Positions 16,827 to 26,648 are shown, counted from the stretch's first letter. The stretch is 35,162 nucleotides of DNA from Syntrophaceae bacterium UBA5619 (GCA_002424545.1 DIKL01000120.1:446-35607), one strand, 5' to 3'. The notes: generated from the sequence alone by a model not told the origin. Program-made: numbers and translations.

Positions 16827-18098
16827 TCAGTGTTGGTGCGACACTGTGCCCGACTGTTTAGGCGAACTTGCGCCGTTAAACCAGAGAGAGACCGTATAAT
16901 GGCGCCTACCGCTGTCACCGTCGTTGATTTCGATTTCCACCCAGCTCATCGGCTTTGAATCGATCCAGGTTCCCGTATTGGCATAGATGGTTTCCACTTC
17001 GCCCGAATGGTATTGGAAGGCGGCTTCATGGGTGTGGCCGAATAATACGATCCTGGGCGTAAAGGGATACCAGTTCTTGATCCGGTCGGGCATCTCGAAC
17101 ATAAGGTTTGCTGCGCTGTTGAGATGGCCAAGGTCGTTCAAGATCGCCTCATAATGATCGACAATATTCTGTCGCGATGACCAGTCGCTCAATATGGTGT
17201 CATAGGTGAAGGCAATGTTCTCGATGGAAGGATCGTGCGCGAATTGGTCTAAACGATTCATGTTAAATTTGTTCAAGATCCCATTCCCGGACCAGAGGGC
17301 GATGGCGTTGAACACGGCGATGATAAAGGCGTCATCGATGATACCTCCAACCTTCCCGCGATAGCCGCCCTGCTGCAGGTACTGGCTGACCTCAGCGGGA
17401 GATTTCACAAACCGGTCCAGCACCTCGGGCGTGGTGTATATCCGGCCTCCGGCAAGAGACTTGGAAGCAGCAAGTCGGGAGATGAAGTATCCCATGGGCA
17501 GATGGCCGCCTGATCGGCTCCATGTGTCGGGTGCGTTGAACAGTGTGTAGCGGTGACCATGCTCGGCCCAGATGACCTGGTCCTTCATATAGGCTCCCAA
17601 ACCGAATATATCGGAAATGATGGTCATGCCGGGAAAGGCCTTGGCAATGATATTTTTATTCTGCGACTCATAGGAGAGCATGTCGTGGTTGCCTACCACA
17701 TAGGTAACGGCAATATTCGGGTTGCTGCAAACCGCTTGCAGGGCAGGCACCACGCCATTATTGTAGTTGGCGGCAAGGATGTCGGCAAATGTCGGGGGAA
17801 TGTATTTTACGGGCGAAACCCAATCGTCCAGGAGGTCCCCTAAAATGATGAGTTCGGCCACATCACTCCTGGTGTTGACGTTGTTGAGGAACCTTGCCAG
17901 ATCCGACGCATGCTTGACCAGCCACGAATAGGCGCCGTTCACGTTCATGTGGAGATCACTGATGAATACGAGTTTGTTTCTTCCAGCGGCATGGGCGGTT
18001 CGGGGCGTGAAGAAGGCGGGAATCATGCCCAGCCCGCCAAACACTGAGGCGGCTGCGCCACCGGCAGCCATTCCTTTTAAGAAATCTCTTCTTTTCAT
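16827..18098 (-). CDS. Tat-exported calcineurin-like metallophosphoesterase
   Basis: This 423-residue protein starts with a twin-arginine signal, MKRRDFLKGMAAGGAAASVF, ending near THAHAA-type TPRTAHAAG. The mature protein has the metallophosphoesterase motifs FISDLHMNVNG (DxH), LIILGDLLDDW, YVVGNHDM and LFGHTHEAAF, which bind a dimetal centre. It ends with a beta-rich strand region and NTGTWIDSKPMSWVEIEI. The substrate is unknown; periplasmic phosphoesters are likely. The ATG at 18098 is preceded by GAGGGAAG. An in-frame extension to 18218 exists but lacks the Tat start. It lies 153 nt downstream of a Cys-rich lipoprotein on the same strand, so the two may be co-transcribed. Confidence 0.9.
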   Translation of the reverse strand: MKRRDFLKGMAAGGAAASVFGGLGMIPAFFTPRTAHAAGRNKLVFISDLHMNVNGAYSWLVKHASDLARFLNNVNTRSDVAELIILGDLLDDWVSPVKYIPPTFADILAANYNNGVVPALQAVCSNPNIAVTYVVGNHDMLSYESQNKNIIAKAFPGMTIISDIFGLGAYMKDQVIWAEHGHRYTLFNAPDTWSRSGGHLPMGYFISRLAASKSLAGGRIYTTPEVLDRFVKSPAEVSQYLQQGGYRGKVGGIIDDAFIIAVFNAIALWSGNGILNKFNMNRLDQFAHDPSIENIAFTYDTILSDWSSRQNIVDHYEAILNDLGHLNSAANLMFEMPDRIKNWYPFTPRIVLFGHTHEAAFQYHSGEVETIYANTGTWIDSKPMSWVEIEINDGDSGRRHYTVSLWFNGASSPKQSGTVSHQH

Positions 18099-18251
18099 AT
18101 TGCTTCCCTCCCCTTGTTTCCTGAACGGGTGGACAATGGGGACCGCATGGCGCTGGACCGTCACGTTCAGTCCGGAAAGAGACCGATGGGCCGTCCCCGC
18201 GGCCTGGTCGACCACCAACCCGACGATTTGGGGAGATCGTCGACCCGCAAA

Positions 18252-19355
18252 TCATTTCGGCAAATCGCCGATCACATACTCAACCGTTCCACCCGTTACG
18301 CCTCCCCGATAAATGTTGCATATACGTTTCTGTTGGCATTGAGGATTGGGTGTGATCGTAGGACAGGGAATCCGGCCCTTCACGGCTACAATGCAATCGG
18401 TACATCCGGGGGGAAATATCCCGTTCTTGTTGTTGTTTCCATGGAAACCCTCATTCGGACCGATGGATGTGACTTTTTCCCCCCCATCTTGGACAGCCCA
18501 CGCATCACCGGGCAGATGGACGGTCAAAGCATAGTTCACCCCATTCACAAGGCTGATGTCTACTGCCTCAGTGTCCGTATTGGTCGGATTGAGCGTGAAC
18601 TCGCCCTGGGTGAATCCGCTGGGAGACGGACAGGATAATTTGCCGCCAATTAAAATCGCACCGGTAAGGCATTTTTGCGCATCTTCCCCGGTTCGCTTCA
18701 CCTCAACAAATTGTCCCGCCGGAACGGTTCCCGTGCAATGCCCGGCGCCTTCTCCACCGATATGTGTGGGGTCTTTGCACCATGTTGTGTTCCTGGCCAC
18801 CCAGTCATAGGATATGAATTTATTGCCGTCAGCACAGGCGCCCCCCACGGCTCCTGTAACGAATGCGATGGTTATGGGCTTGGAAGTCGTGTTGGTAATC
18901 TTGATGTCTGTCGCTCCTCCGGCATTTTTGGCGGGTTTGGTACAAATTCTGGCGCAGCTCCCGTCATTATTTTTGCATTGGGTATATTTACATGTCGACG
19001 AATCTTTCCCGCAACCCCCTGCCGGACAGCACCACTTATTATCCTTGTCGTTCCAGCAAGCACCGCAGTTTGCAGCATCAGAACCGGAGCAGGGGGGAAA
19101 CGGGTTCCCCGTATCCAATGCGTTGCTGCCAAGCGCCGCCTCTTCCCCGTCACTCAGGCTATCCCCGTCCGTATCCGGATTGTTGGGATCGGTGCGATAG
19201 AAGGTGATTTCATCGGCATCCGACAGGCCGTCACCGTCAGTGTCCACAGCGCTGCCGCCGCCACCGCCGCAGGCCCACCATATGCCGAGAATCAAGACAA
19301 GGACGGCAATGATGCTGAACCGGCAAAACAATTTTGCAGCACCTTTCTTTTCCAT
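18252..19355 (-). CDS. Cys-rich lipoprotein with thrombospondin type 3 repeats and thaumatin-like part
   Basis: This 367-residue surface or periplasmic protein has a hydrophobic signal (FSIIAVLVLILGIWWAC) whose Cys, followed by GGGGGS, is a likely lipidation site. Two Ca-binding thrombospondin type 3-like repeats follow, VDTDGDGLSDADE and PDTDGDSLSDGEEA. Next is a Cys-rich block (CGACWNDKDNKWCCPAGGC). The C-terminal 200 residues resemble a thaumatin fold: DIKITNTTSKPITIAFVTGA, GEFTLNPTNTDTEAVDISLV and GCTDCIVAVKGRIPCP. The thaumatin link is tentative. The ATG at 19355 lies 10 nt after GGAGG; a longer TTG start at 19379 is less likely. A role in cell-surface binding is inferred only. Confidence 0.75.
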   Translation of the reverse strand: MEKKGAAKLFCRFSIIAVLVLILGIWWACGGGGGSAVDTDGDGLSDADEITFYRTDPNNPDTDGDSLSDGEEAALGSNALDTGNPFPPCSGSDAANCGACWNDKDNKWCCPAGGCGKDSSTCKYTQCKNNDGSCARICTKPAKNAGGATDIKITNTTSKPITIAFVTGAVGGACADGNKFISYDWVARNTTWCKDPTHIGGEGAGHCTGTVPAGQFVEVKRTGEDAQKCLTGAILIGGKLSCPSPSGFTQGEFTLNPTNTDTEAVDISLVNGVNYALTVHLPGDAWAVQDGGEKVTSIGPNEGFHGNNNKNGIFPPGCTDCIVAVKGRIPCPTITPNPQCQQKRICNIYRGGVTGGTVEYVIGDLPK

Positions 19356-19854
19356 GTTCACGTTTCCTCCAGGATTCAATGATAAGAACGATACCCCTCA
19401 TAAAAATCGTTCGGGGTGACCTCCGGGCGCTCACCCAAGACGGACTTAATTCTGAAAACACGCCGTGCGTCAAGGCAGGACTGCTTCCGAAACGCATAAG
19501 GTTAGGGTGATAAGTGGGCAAATGAATATTATGACGGCAGATGTATGTTCTCCCGCAAATGGAAAGTCAAGAGAGAAATCAAGCCTCTGTTTTTATCATT
19601 GATGACGATTCGAAGAACGAGGGGGTGGCTTTCAAGATTGCCAGATCGTACACTACAGTTGTGGGTAATCCGGATCAAAACGAAATGCTCAACCCGGAAT
19701 GAAACTTTTTCTTTCTATTATCCAGGATTAGGTCTAATGTCAGCAAACGATAATCAAAAAAAGACGGGAGCCCTAATGAATAAAAAAACCGGCCACGAAG
19801 AAAATTATCAGTATTATTTCATATATATACTATATCAAAAGTTAAGGAGTCCCT
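19356..19854. other. AT-rich intergenic region, possible promoter at its right end
   Basis: About 500 nt separate two divergently oriented genes. A weak promoter-like pair, TTATCA (19805-19810) and TACTAT (19828-19833) with a 17-nt spacer, lies close to the next start. One open frame on the plus strand (19545-19865) has no Shine-Dalgarno, no recognisable protein character and overlaps the real gene, so I do not call it. Confidence 0.5.
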
Positions 19855-20241
19855 ATGAAGCTTAGCGAATATTTCGAAAAGAACAAGGGTACCGGCGTGC
19901 TTTCCACAGCCGACAACCACGGAAAAGTCAACGCAGCGATCTATGGCCGTCCCCACTTTATGGACGAGGAAACAGTAGCTTTTATTGCCGCCGATCGATT
20001 GACCCATGCCAACCTGCAAACCAATCCGCATGCCGTTTATCTATTTAAAGAAGACGGTCGTTACGAAGGCCGGAGGCTATACCTCACCAAGACCCGTGAA
20101 GAGAAAGACAGTCCTCTGATTGAGGAGATCAGCCGGAAAAAGTATAAGGAAATTGAAGGCAAATCCAAGACCGAATCCAAGTTTCTCATGTATTTTAAAG
20201 TGGACAAAGTTCTCCCATTAATCGGCGAAGGCAAATCATAA
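19855..20241 (+). CDS. Pyridoxamine 5'-phosphate oxidase-like FMN-binding protein
   Basis: This 128-residue protein fits the small split-barrel flavin-binding family. MKLSEYFEKNKGTGVLSTAD is followed by GKVNAAIYGRPHFMDEETVA, FIAADRLTHANLQTNPHAVY and LFKEDGRYEGRRLYLTKTR. Such single-domain proteins bind FMN or F420 and reduce or bind small molecules; PdxH activity itself is unlikely given the size. The Shine-Dalgarno AAGGAG lies 5 nt before the ATG. The SDR gene follows 121 nt downstream in the same direction. Confidence 0.85.
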   Translation: MKLSEYFEKNKGTGVLSTADNHGKVNAAIYGRPHFMDEETVAFIAADRLTHANLQTNPHAVYLFKEDGRYEGRRLYLTKTREEKDSPLIEEISRKKYKEIEGKSKTESKFLMYFKVDKVLPLIGEGKS

Positions 20242-20362
20242 TCGATTTCATCTTCATCGGCTTCCTCAACGGATGAAGAATACCTCTGCGATGCCTCCGG
20301 CTTGCCGACGGGTTGCCCTGAGAAATGCATAACAATATCGTGACGCAAGGAGGGCGCGGGAT

Positions 20363-21271
20363 ATGAAAATTTTCATGACCGGCGGTACGGGATTTGTCGG
20401 AACATATCTAGTCAAACGTCTTATTTCAGAAGGCCACGCGGTTACCATCCTTACACAGGCGCTCAGCGGTACGGAATTAAAAATGACGGGGCTCTCCTAC
20501 CTCATGGGTCATCCAACCATGAAAGAAAAATGGCAGGAGGCCCTCCCGGACCATGATGTAATCATCAACCTTGCCGGAGCTTCCATATTCAGCCGCTGGA
20601 CACCGGAGCAAAAGAAGATCCTCCTGAGCAGCCGCATCGAAACAACCCGCAATCTCGTTGAAGCCCTGCCGGATAACGCGAAGAATATAACATTTTTCAG
20701 CACGTCGGCTGTCGGGTACTACGGTTTTCATGAAGACGAAGAACTGACCGAGAACCTTCCGGCAGGTAATGATTTTTTGGCTCAGCTTGCTTACGCCTGG
20801 GAACAGGAGGCTCTGCGTGCGCAAAACAAAGGAGCAAGAGTTGTTATTACGCGTTTTGGAATTGTGCTGGGGAAAAACGGCGGTGCGCTCGGTCAGATGA
20901 TACCTTTGTTCAAATATTTTCTGGGAGGCCCTTTAGGCAGCGGACGGCAATGGTTTTCATGGGTGCACATGGATGATTTGGCTCAGGCATTTATTTTTTT
21001 GCTTAAAAATACGGAAATAAAAGGCGCGGTAAATCTATGCTCACCTGAACCGGTTCGCAATGTTGATCTGGGGAGGGCTATCGGCAAGATTTTGCATCGT
21101 CCTTCCTTTATTCCCGCACCGGGTTTTATGATTAAGTTGATTCTCGGTGAATTCGGCTCTGTTCTGCTCAGAGGCCAGCGGGTGATTCCCCGCCGTCTGC
21201 TTGATGCGGGATTTCAATTCAAGTATCCAAATGTGGAAGAAGCATTGAAGACTATAATTTTGTCTTCATAG
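20363..21271 (+). CDS. TIGR01777-family NAD-dependent epimerase/SDR (YfcH-like)
   Basis: This 302-residue extended short-chain dehydrogenase has the N-terminal nucleotide motif MKIFMTGGTGFVGTYLVKRL, NLAGASIFSRWTPEQKKILL and SRIETTRNLVEAL. The catalytic Ser/Tyr region is FFSTSAVGYYG, and later come ARVVITRFGIVLGKNGGAL and WFSWVHMDDLAQAFIFLL. The C-terminus, RRLLDAGFQFKYPNVEEALK, is diagnostic of the TIGR01777 group. The substrate is unknown. AAGGAGG lies 10 nt before the ATG. The gene is less GC-rich than the heme cluster. Confidence 0.92.
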   Translation: MKIFMTGGTGFVGTYLVKRLISEGHAVTILTQALSGTELKMTGLSYLMGHPTMKEKWQEALPDHDVIINLAGASIFSRWTPEQKKILLSSRIETTRNLVEALPDNAKNITFFSTSAVGYYGFHEDEELTENLPAGNDFLAQLAYAWEQEALRAQNKGARVVITRFGIVLGKNGGALGQMIPLFKYFLGGPLGSGRQWFSWVHMDDLAQAFIFLLKNTEIKGAVNLCSPEPVRNVDLGRAIGKILHRPSFIPAPGFMIKLILGEFGSVLLRGQRVIPRRLLDAGFQFKYPNVEEALKTIILSS

Positions 21272-21345
21272 ATCATGACTTGCCCCCGAAAGCCGATTCA
21301 TTTTCTATAATCTTGCCCGCACAGGGGATCTGATCCAGCAACCGT

Positions 21346-24240
21346 TCATGCGGTCAGTATGCGTCGCGGTTCGTCCACAAATAAAAGGTAACCTTCCACC
21401 GGGCGATTGCCGTAGAGCCCCTGCAGGATGGTCCGATAGCGGAGCATCTGCGATCGGTACTTGTCGGCCAGATGCCCGACGCGCCCCGTCTTGAAGTCGA
21501 TGAGGGTAATGCGGTCGGGGGCAATGATGAGTCGATCGACGATGCCGAAGGATCTGGTGTCCGAGAGGTGCTGTTCGGTTCGCACGGTGCCGGGCCTGAA
21601 GATGATTTCGCGCACCTTCTCATCCCTGAGAAACCTTTTGACGGCGTCCACCTCCTCCTCATCACGCAGAAACATTTCGACGGCGTCCACTTCCTCTTGA
21701 CTGAGGTTGCCGGGAACCATCGTATCGCACGGCCCTGTGAGCCGGGCCAGCGCCCCGTGAATACGCAGACCGCGATCGATTCCAGCCTCGATATCCATGG
21801 AGAGCAGCGTCGGGTCCATCTCGTCACCGTCCGCCCGGTCCATCAGCCGCTCGTCGAAGCAGGGCGCTTTTTCCAGCACCTCGTAATCGGGAGGCCGCGG
21901 TGTCCCGAGCCCGTAGTCGCGCTGCCAACCGGAGGCTGTGGGCTTCGCATCCTCAATTTTTTCTTTGGCGGCACGATGCACCCGTTCGCCGAATCCTTTG
22001 AGATTGCCATCCTTGTTGGCCCGCAGAAGGATCGTCAGGCTTTTCACGGCGCGGGTCGCGGCGACATAGAGAAGGTTGGTCGTCTGCTCCGTCCTTTCTT
22101 CCCGCATGGCCTTCGCCTTTTCCGCGATCTCCTCCGCCACGGCGATCGGACCGGTGGCGAGGAACTCGACCTCGCTTCTGTTTAAAGCCAGAGGACAGTC
22201 GTCGTCGGGATGCTTGACCTCGGGAGTCCGGTCGGGACTCTCTTTCCAGAAAAGGAGGACATGCGGAAATTGCAGCCCCTTCGCGCTGTGGATCGTGGCA
22301 ATTTTGACCCTTTCGGCGTGTTCGCCCTCGGGGACGGTGATCAGTTGCGACATCCTCAGCAGATAGCCGAGAAAATCGGATACTTCTGCCGAATCGGTGT
22401 CGTCGGGAGCTTCCGGACGGTCAAAATATCGTTCCCCCTCATCCCACAGGGTTTCGATGAGGGTGCGCGGAAAATAAGGCAGGAGGTTGCGCAACACGGA
22501 GGCGAGTGCCGCAAAACGGCGTGGCCGCGGCATTGCGTCGACGATGCCGGCAAGTCCGGCGATGGCGTCCGTCAGCCCCTCTTTACAGCCGAGTCTGGAG
22601 AGGGCTCCGGGGATGAAGCGGCCGTCATGCTCGCTGAAAACGGCAACGAGCGAAAGAAAGAGGGCCGTTCCTTCAGGGATGGACAGCAACTCTCGCCCGC
22701 GAATCCCCGAGGTGGCGATTCCGTGCGCAACAAGCTCCTTCGCGATCCTGTCCATCTGCGCATTGGTGCGGCACAGGACCGCGATGTTCCCCCAGGCGCA
22801 GCCGTATTTTGCCTTCTTCTTCTCTATTTCTTCGACGAGCCGCTCATAAGCCGGACCGTCGCCGGCCGCCCCACAAGGAACCGGAATGGCCTCAACCTCC
22901 GACAGACCGCTGTAGGGTTCCTTCTGTTTGTCGGGCGGGGGCGGGGCCTGGTGATGGGCCTGTGACTGTCCGGGAAACAGTTCTCCGACCAGATGGTTGA
23001 AAAATTCGATGAGAAGCGGTGTAGAGCGGAAGTTGTAGGGCAGTGTTTCCGTCGCAATCTGCCCGCTTTCGATTAAGGGATGGATGCACTCCTTGAGATC
23101 TTCGGGCGCAGCGCCCCGCCACTGGTAGATCGATTGTTTCCAATCGCCGACGAGAAAGAGCGAACGCTCCCCCTGGGCATCCTCTCCCACGCCGCTCAGG
23201 ATATCGGTGATGAGAGACCGGATCAGGTCGTACTGTATCTGCGAAGTGTCCTGAAACTCATCCAGGAGCAGGTGCGTTGTCTTGTGAAAGCCAAGCTCAT
23301 AAAGGCGCGCCATGTAGGACGGCCGGTCTGCGCTGTCCGGTCCGTCGAGGTCGATCAGCGCCTTGGGGATGTCCCCGAAATCCAGGCGCCCGAGATTCTT
23401 CTTCTCCTCTTCGATCAGGCAGGTTCTAAGCGCGCTGAAGCGCTTGAGCACCGCGCTGCGAAGCCGCTTGGTGTTGATGAGATGTTCGGCGACGAGCCGG
23501 CGCATCTCGGGATACAGGTCCTGCAGTTCGGCAAAGGCCGGCGTCCGGCGGTCGGCGGCGGCCACTTTGACCTCCGTCAGATCCGCTTTTCGGAAGAGTG
23601 CCCGTGAGAGATCGACGTCGGAGAGCGGTTCGAGAAGGGGATTGAGGACCCGGGATCGCAGAGCTCCCCTGGTCTCCTCCGCGACGGCCCGCACACGTTT
23701 CTGAAGTTTTTCATACCGGTCGACGAGGCGCGTCTGCCTTTGCATCAGGTCATCGAGCAAGGCATCGGGACATTCCCAGGCCGCCAATGATTCCCGGCTC
23801 TCATCGAGCTCGTCCAGCAGTTTCTCGGGCGGCATGCGCAGGGTGCGCGCGGCGATCAGGATATTTTTAGGGTCGGCGACCACTTGCGGATGCCGGAAAA
23901 AGCGTCCGTCGACGGTTTTGACGATAAGCTCTTTTTCGTGATCGTCGGCCACCTGAGGCACATAGGATTCGGTGGACAGGAACTGATGAAACAGAGAGTC
24001 GATGGTCGAGTAATGGACCTGTGCGGCCCGCATGATCAGTTTCAGCTTTGCGGCGGCGCTCTCTTTTCCTTCCTCGATTCTGGCGAGGATGCGTTCTTCC
24101 ATTTCCGCGGCCGCGGCGCGGGTGAAGGTGGCGGCGACCACGAACGACTTGTCGTTTTCAATGTGGCGACGCACCTCTTCGGTGAGCCGGTAGGTTTTCC
24201 CGGAACCGGCCGAGGCGGTGACGAACAGGCTTTTCACCAT
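21346..24240 (-). CDS. addA: AddA-like UvrD-family helicase with RecB-type nuclease domain
   Basis: This 964-residue protein has all SF1 helicase motifs: Walker A TASAGSGKTYRL near residue 8, motif II LLLDEFQDTSQ, motif III LFLVGDWKQSIYQWRGA, motif IV LPYNFRSTP, motif V VKIATIHSAKGLQFPHVLLF and motif VI NLLYVAATRAVKSL. The C-terminal 120 residues carry a PD-(D/E)XK nuclease core (GIVDRLI, ITLIDFKTGR, YRSQMLRYRTIL). With the overlapping partner gene it should form an AddAB-type complex that resects double-strand breaks for recombination. It is shorter than Bacillus AddA (about 1200). A 13-residue tandem duplication (EEVDAV-FLRDE twice) precedes the nuclease. Its ATG overlaps the addB end by 7 nt. 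Confidence 0.9.
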   Translation of the reverse strand: MVKSLFVTASAGSGKTYRLTEEVRRHIENDKSFVVAATFTRAAAAEMEERILARIEEGKESAAAKLKLIMRAAQVHYSTIDSLFHQFLSTESYVPQVADDHEKELIVKTVDGRFFRHPQVVADPKNILIAARTLRMPPEKLLDELDESRESLAAWECPDALLDDLMQRQTRLVDRYEKLQKRVRAVAEETRGALRSRVLNPLLEPLSDVDLSRALFRKADLTEVKVAAADRRTPAFAELQDLYPEMRRLVAEHLINTKRLRSAVLKRFSALRTCLIEEEKKNLGRLDFGDIPKALIDLDGPDSADRPSYMARLYELGFHKTTHLLLDEFQDTSQIQYDLIRSLITDILSGVGEDAQGERSLFLVGDWKQSIYQWRGAAPEDLKECIHPLIESGQIATETLPYNFRSTPLLIEFFNHLVGELFPGQSQAHHQAPPPPDKQKEPYSGLSEVEAIPVPCGAAGDGPAYERLVEEIEKKKAKYGCAWGNIAVLCRTNAQMDRIAKELVAHGIATSGIRGRELLSIPEGTALFLSLVAVFSEHDGRFIPGALSRLGCKEGLTDAIAGLAGIVDAMPRPRRFAALASVLRNLLPYFPRTLIETLWDEGERYFDRPEAPDDTDSAEVSDFLGYLLRMSQLITVPEGEHAERVKIATIHSAKGLQFPHVLLFWKESPDRTPEVKHPDDDCPLALNRSEVEFLATGPIAVAEEIAEKAKAMREERTEQTTNLLYVAATRAVKSLTILLRANKDGNLKGFGERVHRAAKEKIEDAKPTASGWQRDYGLGTPRPPDYEVLEKAPCFDERLMDRADGDEMDPTLLSMDIEAGIDRGLRIHGALARLTGPCDTMVPGNLSQEEVDAVEMFLRDEEEVDAVKRFLRDEKVREIIFRPGTVRTEQHLSDTRSFGIVDRLIIAPDRITLIDFKTGRVGHLADKYRSQMLRYRTILQGLYGNRPVEGYLLFVDEPRRILTA
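21619..21696 (-). repeat. Two tandem 39-bp units inside addA
   Basis: Units 21619-21657 and 21658-21696 differ at 6 of 39 positions and encode two copies of EEVDAV..FLRDE. The reading frame is kept. Confidence 0.85.
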
Positions 24241-26648
24241 GATCGACCTCCCGCCCGATACAGATCGGGTTTGAGACAGAGCGCCTTGTGCGGACAGTAA
24301 TTGCAGCGTTCGGAATGATAGTTGGGCGTAAATCGTTCCATTTTCAACATATCGTCCAGCCTCTTCGCGATCAGCTCCATGGTCGCCTCTGCGTCGGCCA
24401 GATCCTCCTGTGGAAGACGACCTTCATAGTCGCCGCGCGTTCTGGGCCTGAGGAACAGGTAGGACGCTTCAAGCTTGTCCGCGGCGGCCGTTTTGGTGCG
24501 CACCGCCAGGTAGGCGTAGATGAGGAGCTGAAGCCTCTCGTCGAATGTATTCGTTTTCTCCACCTGGTCGGCCAACCGCCCCGCGCCTTCACGCTTTTCC
24601 TTGTATTTCAGGTCGACAATAAGCGTTTTCCCGTCGCAATGCTGTAAGCGGTCAATGCGCCCCTTGAGGTGGTATCGGCCTCCGCCGAAGGTCTGCTGCA
24701 ATTCGAGTTCCGTATCCGTGATCTCATCGGAGAAAAGGATCGGACGGCCCGATTCCCGTTCCCAGTCGGCGATGTCGGCAAGGTAGCTCTGCACAATCTC
24801 CCTGCGGATGTCGCGATCCGGAAGCTTCGATCGTATTTCCTCGTCGCTTTTCCACAGCGCCTCGAATGCCTCGCTCCACCGGTCGATGACCGGGCGCTGG
24901 TTTTTCAGTTCGGCAAACAGTCGGTGGACGAAATTTCCGATGAGGAGGTTGGCGCGCTCCTCTTCTTCAAAGCATGGGGGCGGTTTTATCTTTTGGACAT
25001 ATTCCAGGACAAAGCGATAGGGGCAGGTGAAGAAAATCCCCAGTGAACTAAAGGACCAGACATGCTTCGCGAGCCGTTCCCGCTGTTCATCCGTGTTTTC
25101 GATAAAGGGGCTTTCCCCGGGTGGTTCATATTTCTCCGGTTCAATCCGCCTTTTCACAGGCTTACCGCCGAACTCGGTGGCCAGAAAGGCGAAGTGAGGC
25201 GACGGAGCCTCGCCGTTTGCCTTGTCATACAGGGCGGCTATGCGGGTCTCGCGGCCGAAGGATAGAAACTGCCGCAGCGCAAGATCGTCGGCCTCGAACT
25301 GGGCGCGATGAATGCGGGGCAGGTGGATCAGGTTCAGATAGGGTCCGTTAAAGGGTTTTCGCGGAAAGATGCCGCTGTTCATCGGCAGGATGACGGCGCG
25401 ATGATAGCGGATGCCGGTCGCGTCGCCCATGCCCACGACCTGGATCGGGGCGCTGCGCTTGCCGTGCAAACGGAGTTTCTTCGTCGCGATGAGATAATCG
25501 GCCATGGAAGTCCAATCGCCGGCCATCAACGGGCAGAGCCGTTCCAGTTCGTCACAAAAGCTGACCGCCGCCTCGAACGCGGAGCGGTCGGCCTCGTCAA
25601 GGGCAGTCCACCGGTTGGCGAGTTCCCCGGCCAGCTCCCGTCGAACGACCTCCAGCCGCTTGCCGTTGCGGATTGCATTGCGCAGGCGGTGCGCCGCCGC
25701 GAAATGAGTGAAAGGGAGCCACGGCGAAAAGTTGACCTCTTTGCCCAACGAACGGAAGAGGAGTTCCCATAGATAGAACGAAAGCCTTTCGTCCAGAGGG
25801 ACCACGAACATCTGTTCCGGGTCATTCCGCGACTGCCGCAAAAAATCGTGAATCTCATGGGCAAGGAACGCCGGCAGCGCGGACCGTTCCGCAAGCTCTG
25901 AAAAATCGATGCCCGCGACCGAATCCCGGCGCTCGACAATGCCCATGCGGCGGACGAGCGACAGGGCCGTCTCATAATCGGGAGGTTCCTTCGGCATATG
26001 GGGACCGAAACAAGGCGCGTCGATGAAGCGCCGATCACGCGGGATTCGTTCAAAAAACCGTTCGTTCACCGGCGTCATCAGGGGCAGACCGAAGAAAAAC
26101 TCGCAATCCCGGGGCGCAAGATCGGCAAATCTCTCCGCTTCGAACGGCGGATAGAACAATCCCTCATCGGCAAGCTGTGTGCGAAACGCATCCATCGTAA
26201 TGAAGAACCGGTCTATCCGAGCGAGCTGTTCCTGTCCGATTCGCTCCAGGGTTTGCAACTCCTGCTTCTTATTGACCGAGAACTCGGCGATTGTGGTCAG
26301 GAACGAGAGCAGCCGCTGGGTGTCGGCGGGAGTCGGGGAGGATCCCTCTTCCCGGCATCGCAGCGCGTGGAATCGGAGAAAGGCCTCATCATCCGGCACG
26401 GCCGTGAGGCCGTAATCCTCGGCGATGCGGCTCGTCCGATAGTCATCGAAAGACAGGATGCACGGGAGGAGACCGCCGATCCGGTTATGGACGAGGTGGT
26501 GCAGGAAATCGCGGCCGCGGCCCGTCATCGATACGACCGTGAATCCGCTCATGTCGGGATAGTGGGTGCGGAGCCTCTGGATCAGGGAATCCGAGGCAGA
26601 ACAGATGTTCGCTGATAGAGGGTCAGGATTGCCGATCCACCTGGTCAT
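24234..26648 (-). CDS. addB: AddB-like nuclease subunit with Fe-S cluster motif
   Basis: This 804-residue protein is a divergent AddB-like partner. The N-terminal two thirds lack a Walker A motif but look like an inactivated helicase fold (VVGMGDATGIRYHRAVILPM, NSGIFPRKPFNGPYL). The C-terminus has a RecB-family nuclease with GNFVHRLFAEL, LKGRIDRLQHCDGKTLIVDL and KYKEKREG. Cysteines that would ligate a 4Fe-4S staple lie on both sides of it: FFTCPYRFVLEYV before, and ERCNYCPHKALCL after. It is the first gene of the pair and its end overlaps the addA start, which implies coupled translation and a stoichiometric complex. A stand-alone PD-(D/E)XK protein is the other possibility. Confidence 0.88.
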   Translation of the reverse strand: MTRWIGNPDPLSANICSASDSLIQRLRTHYPDMSGFTVVSMTGRGRDFLHHLVHNRIGGLLPCILSFDDYRTSRIAEDYGLTAVPDDEAFLRFHALRCREEGSSPTPADTQRLLSFLTTIAEFSVNKKQELQTLERIGQEQLARIDRFFITMDAFRTQLADEGLFYPPFEAERFADLAPRDCEFFFGLPLMTPVNERFFERIPRDRRFIDAPCFGPHMPKEPPDYETALSLVRRMGIVERRDSVAGIDFSELAERSALPAFLAHEIHDFLRQSRNDPEQMFVVPLDERLSFYLWELLFRSLGKEVNFSPWLPFTHFAAAHRLRNAIRNGKRLEVVRRELAGELANRWTALDEADRSAFEAAVSFCDELERLCPLMAGDWTSMADYLIATKKLRLHGKRSAPIQVVGMGDATGIRYHRAVILPMNSGIFPRKPFNGPYLNLIHLPRIHRAQFEADDLALRQFLSFGRETRIAALYDKANGEAPSPHFAFLATEFGGKPVKRRIEPEKYEPPGESPFIENTDEQRERLAKHVWSFSSLGIFFTCPYRFVLEYVQKIKPPPCFEEEERANLLIGNFVHRLFAELKNQRPVIDRWSEAFEALWKSDEEIRSKLPDRDIRREIVQSYLADIADWERESGRPILFSDEITDTELELQQTFGGGRYHLKGRIDRLQHCDGKTLIVDLKYKEKREGAGRLADQVEKTNTFDERLQLLIYAYLAVRTKTAAADKLEASYLFLRPRTRGDYEGRLPQEDLADAEATMELIAKRLDDMLKMERFTPNYHSERCNYCPHKALCLKPDLYRAGGRSW

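Noticed and set aside
19545..19865. A 106-residue plus-strand ORF before the FMN-binding protein
   Set aside because: It has no Shine-Dalgarno sequence or recognisable domain, and it overlaps the well-supported start at 19855.
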